Below, piece after piece: positions 6,962 through 14,859 of a DNA stretch of 64,000 nt. The notes beneath the pieces are model-generated. The model ran no database searches and was not told the DNA's origin. It worked only from the letters and a program-made list of their open reading frames with translations. The stretch lies in assembly GCF_034274695.1 (NCBI RefSeq), contig NZ_CP128362.1, positions 248,001-312,000 of the forward strand, in the 5' to 3' direction. A program made the position numbers and the translations under genes. The stretch is from Chitinophaga sp. LS1. Its GTDB lineage: Bacteria > Bacteroidota > Bacteroidia > Chitinophagales > Chitinophagaceae. Position 1 is the stretch's first letter. Each line of letters starts with the position of its first letter.

Positions 6962-8932
6962 CTAATTGATGCTTTTATTTTTTTTCAGGTCTTTTACCAG
7001 CTTGATAAATTCTTTTCTGTAATTACCCGGATCGTCTCCCAATGCTGTTTTTGCAATTTCTAATACCATTTTGCTATCTCCATCTCCTTTATAAGCAGAA
7101 TGTCTTAAAAGCATGCCACATAATGCAACGGAGGTTGCAAAACGGAAATCGACGTCTGCATCCTGGAAGTCTATACAGAAATTGTGTATCTGGTGCCAGA
7201 TGGTGTGGGAGGAGGAGTCTGTGGGGAGTTGGTAGTTGATTCGGATTTGGGCTAATAGGGTGTCGTGGGAGTTAAATACGGCATCGGTGTCGGGACTGGG
7301 GTGGGTGCCGGAATTGGGGAAGGAGTGAGTTTCGGGATTGGGAAGAGATTGGCTTTCTTTAGAGCCAGGGAGAGAGAGGTCTTCAGTATTGGGAAGGGAT
7401 TGGCCTTCTTTCGTACCGGGAAGGGATTGCCCTTCTTTACTGCCAGTGAGAAAGTGACCTTCACTGCCAGATAGATTGCGAAGTTCAGTACCTGGCACTA
7501 TTTCATACATCGCAATCGCACAATGCCCTGCACCCACAATCCCTCCGGAAACACGCCCACCAGTTGTATCTGCATTGCTGATCACTTTATTTTCATATCC
7601 AATCAGGCGGTAAGACTTGACCATAGCAGGGTTGAAGTAAACTTCTGCCTGTACATCTTTGGCAACAGTGAACAAGGTACCCCCAAATTCCTTAGCGAAA
7701 ATTTTACTGGCTTCTTCCAGGTTGTCGATATAGGCAAAGTTGCCGTTGCCTTTACTGGATAGGGTTTGGAGTTTGCTATCTTTATAATCACGCATGCCGA
7801 AACCCAGGCAGGTGAGCAGTACCCCACTCTCCTTTTTGCTGACAATGAGTTGTTCCATATCCAGATCGCTGGTCTGACCTACATTGAAATCCCCATCAGT
7901 AGCCATGATGACGCGATTGTTGCCATCTTTAATAAAGTTGTCCTGTGCCAGCTGGTAAGCGAGTTTGATAGCCGCTTCGCCGGCAGTGGCGCCACCAGCA
8001 CTGAGGTTGTCTATAGCATTGAGGATTTTATCTTTCTGATCGCCAGGGGTACTTGGCAAAATGATGCCTGGGGCACCAGCGTAAGCAACGATGGCGACAT
8101 GGTCGTTCTTTCTTAAGTTATTGACAAGGATGCGGAAGGCAGCTTGTAGTAATGGTAGTTTATTGGCGGGAGCCATTGAGCCGGAGGCATCAATCAGGAA
8201 TACGAGATTGCTGGGAGGCAGACTATCTGTATCCATGACTTCACCCCTTACCACAATTTGCAGTAACCGGTGTTCAGGTTTCCAGGGGCAGGTGGCGTAA
8301 CTGCTGTAGAGGGCGAGGGTCTGACCTTTTTTCGGAGGAGGATAATGGTAGTTGAAATAGTTGAGCATTTCTTCAATGCGTACGGCATCGACAGGAATCT
8401 TTTCTTTGAGGTGGATGAAACGGCGGATATTGCTATAGGCAGCTCTGTCTACATCTACAGCGAAAGTAGAATGGCTGCGGATGAGGGTTTTCATGAATTG
8501 ATTTTCGTAGAGGGCGCCGTAGGTTTCATCGAAGAAGACACGGGTGCCCATGCTGGTGTTGCCATAGTTTGGGTTGGAACCGCTGGAAGAGCGGTTGCGG
8601 GCAATGGCTTTGGCTTTGGCGATGGCGTCCTGGGGGTTGTCGAGGGCGTCGAGTTGAACGAGGATGCGGTTGTACACACCTATAGGAATTCTTTTAGGAC
8701 GGTATTTGTCCAGTTGAAAGAGTAGTATAGCGTCCTGAGAAGGCACCGCAATCCGAAAAAGACCGTACTGATTGGTAGCGACTTTTACGGTATCATTGAT
8801 CACTGAGATTAATACACCGGGTAAGGGATTGTGTGAAATACTGTCCTCTACGGCCCCGGTGATGTAAATTTTCTGTGCATTCGCAGGTACAAGGAGTAGC
8901 AGGCTGGCGAGCAGCATGAGAAGCTTTACCAT
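6962..8932 (-). CDS. VWA-domain protein with CarboxypepD-like N-terminus (YfbK family)
   Basis: 656-aa predicted exported protein. A signal peptide ends at ANAQ (residues 1-19). A carboxypeptidase-regulatory-like beta-sandwich follows (about 22-95, with the GLFRIAVP strand). The YfbK-type region begins STFAVDVDRAAYSNIRRF, with the pattern RIEEMLNYFNYHYPPP. The VWA domain has a complete MIDAS: DASGS near residue 250, a Thr in GGATAGEA, and the Asp of MATDGDFNVG. The C-terminal domain is split by a Ser/Leu/Pro-rich repeat segment (residues about 482-553) between YEIVPGTEL and QIRINYQLP. Family members are surface or periplasmic metal-ion-dependent adhesion proteins of unknown partner. It is transcribed alone. 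Confidence 0.85.
   Translation of the reverse strand: MVKLLMLLASLLLLVPANAQKIYITGAVEDSISHNPLPGVLISVINDTVKVATNQYGLFRIAVPSQDAILLFQLDKYRPKRIPIGVYNRILVQLDALDNPQDAIAKAKAIARNRSSSGSNPNYGNTSMGTRVFFDETYGALYENQFMKTLIRSHSTFAVDVDRAAYSNIRRFIHLKEKIPVDAVRIEEMLNYFNYHYPPPKKGQTLALYSSYATCPWKPEHRLLQIVVRGEVMDTDSLPPSNLVFLIDASGSMAPANKLPLLQAAFRILVNNLRKNDHVAIVAYAGAPGIILPSTPGDQKDKILNAIDNLSAGGATAGEAAIKLAYQLAQDNFIKDGNNRVIMATDGDFNVGQTSDLDMEQLIVSKKESGVLLTCLGFGMRDYKDSKLQTLSSKGNGNFAYIDNLEEASKIFAKEFGGTLFTVAKDVQAEVYFNPAMVKSYRLIGYENKVISNADTTGGRVSGGIVGAGHCAIAMYEIVPGTELRNLSGSEGHFLTGSKEGQSLPGTKEGQSLPNTEDLSLPGSKESQSLPNPETHSFPNSGTHPSPDTDAVFNSHDTLLAQIRINYQLPTDSSSHTIWHQIHNFCIDFQDADVDFRFATSVALCGMLLRHSAYKGDGDSKMVLEIAKTALGDDPGNYRKEFIKLVKDLKKNKSIN
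7262..7480 (-). repeat. Low-complexity coding repeat inside the VWA protein gene
   Basis: Imperfect repeats of about 8-9 codons encode motifs of the type GSKEGQSLP, GTKEGQSLP, NTEDLSLP, GSKESQSLP, NPETHSFP. On the DNA, GGGAAGGGATTG-like and TTCTTT blocks recur. The segment is in frame and replaces a short linker within an otherwise conserved domain. Confidence 0.8.
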
Positions 8933-8962
8933 GTGGGTTTTGCATCAGTTAGTGTAATATAA

Positions 8963-9003
8963 GCAAAAATCTCTTCTGCTTTTTAGGCAGAAGAGATTTT
9001 TGC
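8963..9003 (-). terminator. 17-bp hairpin, probable terminator between hpt and the VWA gene
   Basis: GCAAAAATCTCTTCTGC pairs perfectly with GCAGAAGAGATTTTTGC around a 7-base loop. Read on the minus strand it ends GATTTTTGC and lies 226 bases past the hpt stop and 30 bases before the VWA ATG. It could end hpt transcription or act as an attenuator-like leader hairpin of the VWA gene. Confidence 0.65.
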
Positions 9004-9049
9004 TTTATTATTTGACTGACACCAGATGGAGGGATGTCCTCGAAGGTGA

Positions 9050-9067
9050 CCTGCGGCAGCATGGAAG
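9050..9067. repeat. Dispersed 18-bp motif, copy 1
   Basis: CCTGCGGCAGCATGGAAG occurs here and, with one mismatch (A for G), at 13418-13435, in both cases next to an intergenic repeat array. An AGGCTGATxCCxGGAG block follows in both places at variable distance. Confidence 0.6.
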
Positions 9068-9127
9068 CTTTCTCTTTTTAGGCTGATGCCTGGAGAGGGG
9101 GACTTTTCTGCTGCAAGGAATGTGTTT

Positions 9128-9257
9128 CTTTGAATTGCCTTAAGCCTGTTCTAACTGAGAGGAATTCTGCTCCTTTGGATTATCTAAAGCCTGTTATTGC
9201 TGAAGGAATTCTGCTCCTTTGAATTGCCTTAAGCCTGTTCTACTAACTGATAAATTT
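9128..9257. repeat. Tandem repeat, 44-45 bp unit, three copies, overlapping the hpt 3' end
   Basis: Units begin CTTTGAATT or CTTTGGATT at 9128, 9173 and 9217, with shared blocks AAGCCTGTT and GAATTCTGCTCC. The third unit contains the hpt stop codon and its last codons; unit 1 repeats that sequence with a 3-base deletion. So the repeat array copies a CDS end into the intergenic space, or supplies it. Confidence 0.8.
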
Positions 9258-9771
9258 CCGGTAAATTCCTTCCTAATCCATCATAGTCTAAACCATAACC
9301 AAGGAGGAACTTGTTAGGCACACTAAAACCTAAATAATCAATCTTGATCGGGTACTTCATCGCTTCTGGTTTAGTAAGCAGAGAAGTCACCAACAGTCTC
9401 TTTGGTTGCTGATGTTCTAACTGTGGGAGGAACTGACTCAATGTCTTTCCTGTATCCACAATATCCTCCAGGATCACTACCGTACGGCCAAACAGATCTT
9501 CATCCAGACCAATCGCCTGCACTACATTTCCAGTCGACTTCATGCCTTTGTAAGAAGCGAGTTTGATAAACGAGATCTCCGCTTCTATGGTCAGGTATTT
9601 AAAAATATCAGCGGCAAACATAAAGGAGCCGTTGAGGATGGCAATGAATAATGGTTTCTCACCTTTCAGGTCGTTGCTGATAGCAGCTGCCAGTTCCTGA
9701 ATACGCGCCTGCAGCTTATCTGCGTTGATGTAGGGTGTGAATTGCTTGTCATGAACCTGTATAACAGACAT
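9229..9771 (-). CDS. hpt: Hypoxanthine phosphoribosyltransferase
   Basis: 180-aa type I phosphoribosyltransferase that salvages hypoxanthine or guanine to IMP or GMP using PRPP. The PRPP-binding motif VVILEDIVDTGKT is near residue 97. PLFIAILNGSFMFAADI holds the upstream flexible loop, and GFSVPNKFLLGYGLDYDG is the C-terminal base-specificity segment of HGPRT. The length is usual for bacterial Hpt. It sits 22 bases downstream of the glucosaminidase gene on the same strand, so the two are likely co-transcribed. Its 3' end is part of a 44-bp repeat array. Confidence 0.95.
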   Translation of the reverse strand: MSVIQVHDKQFTPYINADKLQARIQELAAAISNDLKGEKPLFIAILNGSFMFAADIFKYLTIEAEISFIKLASYKGMKSTGNVVQAIGLDEDLFGRTVVILEDIVDTGKTLSQFLPQLEHQQPKRLLVTSLLTKPEAMKYPIKIDYLGFSVPNKFLLGYGLDYDGLGRNLPEIYQLVEQA

Positions 9772-9793
9772 GTGTTTCCTTATTTACGATTGT

Positions 9794-11839
9794 TTAAATT
9801 TTTCCTACTAAAAGCCTTTGACCGATTTTAATGTCGTAGGCTTCCAGATGATTCCATTCCCGTAACTGCTCTACGGTTACGTTATAGCGTTTGGCTATGC
9901 CATATAAAGTTTCTTTGGAAGTGACGTCGTGGTACAACAAATTACCTACCTGAATAGTTCCCTCAGGTAATCCGTTGGATGTAGGAGGAGGTGGGGCATT
10001 GGGTGTGGTGGCTACTGGCTGAGCAGGTGACTGCGTGGCTGGTGCCTCTGTTGGTGTAGCCGGTGATGGTGCTGCTGTAGTAGCGGTAACCGTACCTGTT
10101 GCTACCGGTGGTGTTGGTGCTGGTGTAGTAGCGGGTGCATTTGCTACAGGAGCTGCTGGAGCTGTAGCAGTAACCGTACCTGTTGCTACCGGTGGTGCCG
10201 GATTGTAGGTAGGTGTTGATGCCTGAGCAGTTGGTGCAGCGGCGGATGTTCCTACACTTGCAGATGCATTTACTAAAGGAGCTGTTGGCGCTGTAGCAGT
10301 AACCGTACCTGTTGTTACCGGTGGTGCCGGATTGTAGGTAGGTGTTGATGCCTGAGCAGTTGGTGCAGCCGCGGATGTACCTACACTTGCAGATGCATTT
10401 ACTACAGGAGCTGTTGGCGCTGTAGCTGTAACTGTACCTGTACCTGTTGTTACTGGCGGTGCCGGATTGTAGGTAGGTGTTGATGCCTGGGCAGTTGGTG
10501 CAGAGGCGGATGTACCTACGCTTGCAGATGCATTTACTACAGGAGCTGTTGGCGCTGTTGCTGTAACTGTACCAGTTGCAGCCGGTGCCGGATTATAAGT
10601 TGGTGTTGTTTTAGTGGCTGTTGCCGCAGGCTTTGCAGAAGTGCTTGTACCAGCAGGTGTCACCTCTCCTATCTTCTTCAAATCATCCACCATCCCATCA
10701 GGCAATTTATTCACCTGCTGTTGTGATTGTGCCTGTTGTTGCTGTACCTGTTGCTGTTGCGCCAACTGTTGCTGACGTTCCATTTCTGTCTTCACATCAT
10801 CCACTATCTCCTTTGGATTCAGATCTCCTTCTGTCGGATCTTCTACCGGTGCATTCTTCGCCAGTTCAGGTTTTACGCTTGCAAATCCCTGCAGCGCCAG
10901 TTTCTGGCCTGCTGCCGGCTCCTCACCTTCCTTCATTTTGTTACGACGGCGTAACCAACGTAACTGTATACCTTCTGCCTGAGAAATATCGTACATGGTT
11001 TCACCCTGTTTCACTACGTGAAAATCATTCTTTCCTGACTTCCCTTTTTTCTCCAAAAAGATATAATTACTCTTTGGCAAAGGATCATCATTTTCCAGGT
11101 CATTATACTTCACGAGATTACGCAGCTTCACATCCTTTTCACTCGCTAATTGAATCAATGCAGTACCTGCCTGTGCATAAATTACTTTACGACCATTGAT
11201 TTCAAATATGCCAGTTGGAATAGGCTTATCAGCAGTTGCTGTATTGCCTTTTCCGGTAGTAGTGGTGGAAGGTTTTGTGGTGGTGGAAGCGGAAGTTGAT
11301 GGCGTAGACCTTGGTAACAGGCCCTCTCCTTCCTTTGTATATTGCTGTAAGTTATAATCTTCAATAACCTTAATCAGCTGCTGAGGATATGTTTTGCTTG
11401 TTGCATAACCCGCCTGTTTTAAACCATATGCCCATGATTTATAATCTTCCAGCTGAAAGGAGAAGAGAAAACTATAGCGTGGGTTATTCTTCAGGAAGTC
11501 AGAGTGATCCTTGTAAGAATCAGCAGCTGTGGTGTATTTGCGAAAGCATTCCTGGCGGGCGTCGTCATCATAATTCACGGTAGCGCCTGTCCAGTTGTTT
11601 TTACATTTGATACCAAAGTGATTATTGGAATTCTGTACCAGCCAGCTATTACCTGACTGTGTTTCCAGGACCCCCTGTGCAAGGGTGATGGAAGCAGGAA
11701 TTCCACTCCGCTTCATTTCATCGATCGCGATATCCTTATACATCGCAATGTACTGCGGTGTCGACGTGGTCTGCGCTTTCACCAGTGGCATGCAGCCAAT
11801 TAGAAAACTGACCGTGAAAAAGGCTCTCCTTAGTTGCAT
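9794..11839 (-). CDS. LysM-containing endo-beta-N-acetylglucosaminidase (GH73-like) with Ala/Pro/Thr repeats
   Basis: 681-aa exported peptidoglycan hydrolase candidate. A signal peptide ends near VKAQ (residue 23). The glucosaminidase (FlgJ/GH73-like) domain spans about 30-165, with SITLAQGVLETQSGNSWL (probable catalytic Glu in the LETQSG helix), NNHFGIKC and a late KYTTAADSYKDHSDFL. A LysM-like module lies near 272-325 (FHVVKQGETMYDISQ). A Gln-rich stretch precedes four tandem repeats of about 42 residues (TYNPAPPVTTGTVTATAPTA type, residues 413-586). A C-terminal LysM (YHDVTSKETLYGIAKRYNV) ends the protein. LysM domains bind glycan, so the enzyme likely stays in the periplasm at the wall. 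Confidence 0.88.
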   Translation of the reverse strand: MQLRRAFFTVSFLIGCMPLVKAQTTSTPQYIAMYKDIAIDEMKRSGIPASITLAQGVLETQSGNSWLVQNSNNHFGIKCKNNWTGATVNYDDDARQECFRKYTTAADSYKDHSDFLKNNPRYSFLFSFQLEDYKSWAYGLKQAGYATSKTYPQQLIKVIEDYNLQQYTKEGEGLLPRSTPSTSASTTTKPSTTTTGKGNTATADKPIPTGIFEINGRKVIYAQAGTALIQLASEKDVKLRNLVKYNDLENDDPLPKSNYIFLEKKGKSGKNDFHVVKQGETMYDISQAEGIQLRWLRRRNKMKEGEEPAAGQKLALQGFASVKPELAKNAPVEDPTEGDLNPKEIVDDVKTEMERQQQLAQQQQVQQQQAQSQQQVNKLPDGMVDDLKKIGEVTPAGTSTSAKPAATATKTTPTYNPAPAATGTVTATAPTAPVVNASASVGTSASAPTAQASTPTYNPAPPVTTGTGTVTATAPTAPVVNASASVGTSAAAPTAQASTPTYNPAPPVTTGTVTATAPTAPLVNASASVGTSAAAPTAQASTPTYNPAPPVATGTVTATAPAAPVANAPATTPAPTPPVATGTVTATTAAPSPATPTEAPATQSPAQPVATTPNAPPPPTSNGLPEGTIQVGNLLYHDVTSKETLYGIAKRYNVTVEQLREWNHLEAYDIKIGQRLLVGKI
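10080..10600 (-). repeat. In-frame tandem repeats in the LysM glucosaminidase gene
   Basis: About four near-identical units of roughly 125-132 bases each carry GCCGGATTGTAGGTAGGTG, GATGCCTGAGCAGTTGGTG and GATGCATTTACT. They encode an Ala/Pro/Thr/Val-rich linker. High DNA identity between units suggests recent expansion or ongoing homogenisation. Confidence 0.9.
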
Positions 11840-11903
11840 GTATATGAATTTAATGGGTTAGTCTTTGTTTTAACTGCGTTTTCTGCGTGTTGGTGAATTT
11901 GCC

Positions 11904-12548
11904 TCAACTCTTTTTCCTGATCATCAGCAATCCGTCTCTCAGGGTGAGCAATAACTGTTCGGAACGCCCATCTGCAGCCACTTTTTCACAAAACCTTAAC
12001 ATCGCCTTCGCGTTATTGCTCTGCTGTGAACTCTCCAGCAAAGTCTCTCCATGAAACATCACATTATCTGCTAAAATGATCCCGCCGGGACGTAATTTTT
12101 CCCACACGAGATCATAATATTTCTCATACCCGACTTTGTCTGCATCAATAAATACCAGATCAAATACCTCGTCAAACTGCGCAATAATATCCGCTGCTTT
12201 GCCAATATGCATTTTGATCTTATCTGAAAGGCCTGCTTTCTCAAAGTAACGCAGGCACATATCTTCCCTTTCTTCGTTAATGTCTATCGTATGCAATACA
12301 CCTGTAGGCGTGAGGCCCTGCGCCAGGCAAATGGCGGAATATCCTGTATATGTCCCTAGTTCCAATATCCTTTCCGGGCGCAGCATATGGCTAACCAGGC
12401 TAAGGAACTGCCCCTGCAGGTGACCACTCAGCATATGTGGCTGCTCTACCTTCAGATTTGTTTCCCTGTTCAACTGTCGCAACACCTCGCTTTCCGGGGT
12501 GGTGTACTTCTCTGCAAACGCTTCCACGTTGGTTGGAATTATATCCAT
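11904..12548 (-). CDS. O-methyltransferase, class I SAM-dependent (TrmR/COMT-like)
   Basis: 214-aa methyltransferase of the Methyltransf_3 family. SAM motif I is RILELGTYTGYSAICLAQGL, near residues 62-80, with the acidic residue in HTIDINEERED. A metal-site region VFDLVFIDADKVGYEKYYD and PGGIILADNVMFHG follow, typical of divalent-cation-dependent O-methyltransferases. Relatives act on catechols or, as B. subtilis TrmR, on wobble 5-hydroxyuridine of tRNA; which applies here is undecided. A TAnnTTTG core lies 16 bases before the ATG. It is followed, 64 bases on, by the glucosaminidase gene. Confidence 0.88.
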   Translation of the reverse strand: MDIIPTNVEAFAEKYTTPESEVLRQLNRETNLKVEQPHMLSGHLQGQFLSLVSHMLRPERILELGTYTGYSAICLAQGLTPTGVLHTIDINEEREDMCLRYFEKAGLSDKIKMHIGKAADIIAQFDEVFDLVFIDADKVGYEKYYDLVWEKLRPGGIILADNVMFHGETLLESSQQSNNAKAMLRFCEKVAADGRSEQLLLTLRDGLLMIRKKS

Positions 12549-12564
12549 TTACGCTTAATTTTTG

Positions 12565-12572
12565 CAAACCTA
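12565..12572 (-). promoter_or_regulatory. Bacteroidota -7 promoter element (TAGGTTTG) for the O-methyltransferase
   Basis: TAGGTTTG on the minus strand, 16 bases before the ATG at 12548. Confidence 0.6.
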
Positions 12573-12599
12573 CAGAAAATACCGGGAAGGAATGCGGTT

Positions 12600-13298
12600 T
12601 TAGAAGTTCGGCCGCAGCTTGTTGGTGGTGTAGAATACCCTAAAATACTCTACTACCTCGTCAGCAGTATCGAATAACTTTAAGAGTCCCAGGTCTTCAG
12701 GAGCTATATTGCTTTCCTTTTCCATCATGGTGGTGCGGATCCATTCCAGCAAGCCACTCCAATATTCCTTGCCTACCAGTACCATCGGCGTTTCTGTCAT
12801 CTTCTTGGTCTGGATGAGGGTGGCTACTTCAAAGAATTCATCCATGGTACCGAAACCACCTGGCATCATGATAAAGCCCTGGGAGTACTTAGTAAACATG
12901 ACTTTACGAATAAAGAAGTAGTCGAAATGGAGGTTTTTGTCGTGGTCTACGTATGGATTGGGGAACTGCTCGTGTGGCAGGGTGATGTTTGCACCTACTG
13001 ATTTACCCTTTGCTTCCTGGGCACCGCGGTTGGCAGCTTCCATAACGCCGGGGCCACCGCCGGTGATGATACCGAAACCTTCGTCGGCCAGGCGACGGCC
13101 TATTTCGTGGGCGAGTTCGTAATATTTATTGCCAGGCTTGGTTCTGGCAGAACCGAAAATGGAGATGCAAGGACCCATTTTGGCCATGGCCTCGAAGCCT
13201 TCTACGAATTCGGCCATGATCTTAAAAATCTGCCAGCTGGAATGTGCTTTGGTTTCTGTCCAGTCCCTTTCTTTCAAATTCATTAAACGATCGTTCAT
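12600..13298 (-). CDS. LOG-family protein (TIGR00730 type)
   Basis: 232-aa member of the LOG/lysine-decarboxylase-like Rossmann family. Both family motifs are visible: GFGIITGGGPGVMEAANRGA near residue 85 and MMPGGFGTMDEFFE near 145. In characterised members these bind AMP-type nucleotides and support cytokinin riboside 5'-monophosphate phosphoribohydrolase or other nucleotide-monophosphate N-glycosidase activity. The bacterial physiological substrate is generally unknown. The start is an ATG (MNDRLMNLKERDW). It precedes the O-methyltransferase gene by 51 bases. Confidence 0.88.
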   Translation of the reverse strand: MNDRLMNLKERDWTETKAHSSWQIFKIMAEFVEGFEAMAKMGPCISIFGSARTKPGNKYYELAHEIGRRLADEGFGIITGGGPGVMEAANRGAQEAKGKSVGANITLPHEQFPNPYVDHDKNLHFDYFFIRKVMFTKYSQGFIMMPGGFGTMDEFFEVATLIQTKKMTETPMVLVGKEYWSGLLEWIRTTMMEKESNIAPEDLGLLKLFDTADEVVEYFRVFYTTNKLRPNF

Positions 13299-13417
13299 TA
13301 TAGCTATGGATTTTTTTATATAAGCTAAAATACGGAGAATTTGGGATTAGGGGTGTGATATGGGACAGGCTAAAAGTGGGTTTTTCTCATATGAGTAATA
13401 TGAATAAGGGGAATTGG

Positions 13418-13435
13418 CCTGCGGCAGCATAGAAG
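13418..13435. repeat. Dispersed 18-bp motif, copy 2
   Basis: CCTGCGGCAGCATAGAAG, one base different from 9050-9067, directly abuts the 72-bp tandem array. Confidence 0.6.
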
Positions 13436-13616
13436 AGGCGTTTTTGAATCTAAGGGACTGAAGAGAAAGGAAGAGACAATCCTCAGGCTGATTCCAGGAG
13501 CAGGAAGAGGCGTTTTTGAATCTAAAGGACTGAAGAGAAAAGAAGAGACAATCCTCAGGCTGATTCCAGGAGCAGGAAGAAGCATTTTTTAATCTAAAGG
13601 ACTGAAGAGAAAGAGG
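13436..13616. repeat. Intergenic tandem repeat, 72-bp unit, about 2.5 copies
   Basis: Units start AGGCGTTTTTGAATCTAA at 13436 and 13508 and AAGCATTTTTTAATCTAA at 13580, an exact 72-base period. Each holds GGACTGAAGAGAAA and AATCCTCAGGCTGATTCCAG. Because 72 is a multiple of three, an antisense frame stays open through it, but the resulting peptide is only the repeat and is not considered a gene. Confidence 0.9.
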
Positions 13617-14092
13617 AGGAAAGGGGCCTTATATTACCCTAAATAGTTAATTCCATTTGAACTATAATAACAATAAGCTTAAGGAAGCAGGTAACTTGAA
13701 AGAAACCCGCTTAACATTTAACACGTTATGAACATGCAGCAGCCATAAGGCCTACCGCACTACCTTAAATATCTTTATGCTGGATTGACACAATCACTAA
13801 GTATATAGCATAACAAAAAACAGCACAGGTGCTGGTCACTTCGGGTTTTTCCTCAAATAATAATATGCTCTCTGCCGCAGCAGCTTTGTGTACAGTACAA
13901 TGCCTTCATCCTAACGTGGTTTATCCTTTTGGCCAGGCAACGTGGAAGGCCAATTTCTACAAAAATTACTGATAATAACCCATAAAAACAATTATGACGC
14001 TGAAATAATCATGACAGCTGTGATAACAAATTAAATAACCGTGTCAATCCTACAATTTATCTACGCTAAAATACAGCTGGTAAAGGGAAATA

Positions 14093-14125
14093 AAAAAAGG
14101 CCAACCAGAAAACCAGTCAGCCCTT
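14093..14125 (-). terminator. Probable terminator of the beta-barrel gene
   Basis: On the minus strand GGCTGACTGG can pair with CTGGTTGGCC using four G-U pairs, followed by TTTTTTTATTT. It lies just past the stop at 14144. Confidence 0.5.
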
Positions 14126-14143
14126 CTTACGAATTTAATAGGA

Positions 14144-14719
14144 TTACAACCCTAACGTAGCTCCTACCCGCAGGATCAATCCATTCGAATAAGGTGATCT
14201 GCTATCCTGTATTACATCATACAATGCCATGATATTGATAGCCGCCTTGTCACTGATCGGTTGTACATAACCTCCACCCATCAGCAAACTCGGTACCCCA
14301 TAATGATCTGAATACGTCTCCTTTGGATCATACAGCGTTGTCTTTACATTGATAAAGTTATATTCAGGCTGTATATGGATAAACATGAAATCAAAAGGAT
14401 AAAAACGCCCCCAGAGCCCGCCACCTAATATTGAATACTGGTTACGCTGAGAGGTGGTACCATCATAGTAACGGAAGCGCTCCGAACCGTACTGTGCATT
14501 GAGTGCCACACCTGCTGCAAACATTTGATTAATACGCAGACCTATCAATGGAGAAAAATCAATATTGGTATAATCCCCAAAAGCAAGACCTACTGACCCA
14601 CCAATCATAAGACGGGATGCGTCGAATTCTTTCTTTCTTGCGGTGTCTGTTTTGTAGTACTGTGCCTGCGTAAGTTGCACGGTAACTAACAGGAATAAGC
14701 AAAATAATAATCGTTTCAT
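14144..14719 (-). CDS. Small outer-membrane beta-barrel protein, uncharacterised
   Basis: 191-aa predicted exported protein. A signal peptide (MKRLLFCLFLLVTVQLTQAQ) is cut after QAQ. The mature part alternates hydrophobic and polar residues in strands such as RLMIGGSVGLAFGDY, LIGLRINQMFAAGVALN and ILGGGLWGRFYPF. It ends in a hydrophobic strand with a C-terminal Leu (GLILRVGATLGL), as outer-membrane barrels do. About 8-10 strands would fit an OmpW or OprF-N-like small barrel. No specific family is recognised and no function is assigned. It is monocistronic, with its own terminator. Confidence 0.65.
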   Translation of the reverse strand: MKRLLFCLFLLVTVQLTQAQYYKTDTARKKEFDASRLMIGGSVGLAFGDYTNIDFSPLIGLRINQMFAAGVALNAQYGSERFRYYDGTTSQRNQYSILGGGLWGRFYPFDFMFIHIQPEYNFINVKTTLYDPKETYSDHYGVPSLLMGGGYVQPISDKAAINIMALYDVIQDSRSPYSNGLILRVGATLGL

Positions 14720-14808
14720 AGTATACTTTGAGTATTATTTGATTGTTGAAACCACCAATAGTTTAACGATGGTGATAAGCAGCAAGTTACTGCATTTGGA
14801 TATAATGA

Positions 14809-14843
14809 AAAAACCGCTTTTACCTGTGGTAAAAACGGTTTTT
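14809..14843 (-). terminator. Terminator of the PorP/SprF unit
   Basis: A stem of A-run-CCG, one mismatch, then TTTTACC, loop TGT and its complement, flanked by T-runs. It lies 17 bases past the PorP/SprF stop. Confidence 0.8.
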
Positions 14844-14859
14844 CAACATTAAAATATCA

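Larger units (their letters stand above)
13299..14092. other. Long non-coding stretch with a repeat array, otherwise nothing recognised
   Basis: About 800 bases without a convincing gene. The first third holds the 72-bp tandem repeats and a dispersed 18-bp motif. The remainder (13620-14090) is AT-rich and shows no tRNA, no known riboswitch and no coding-like frame. TGGATTGACACAATCA near 13781 and GTGTCAATCC near 14041 are partly inverted to each other but far apart. Confidence 0.6.

Noticed and set aside
13370..13585. A 71-codon minus-strand frame across the 72-bp repeats
   Set aside because: It exists only because the unit length is a multiple of three; the peptide is just the repeat translated, with no supporting signal.
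13620..14090. Search for tRNA, riboswitch or small RNA in the longest spacer
   Set aside because: No cloverleaf, no known riboswitch core and no convincing promoter-terminator pair were found by eye.
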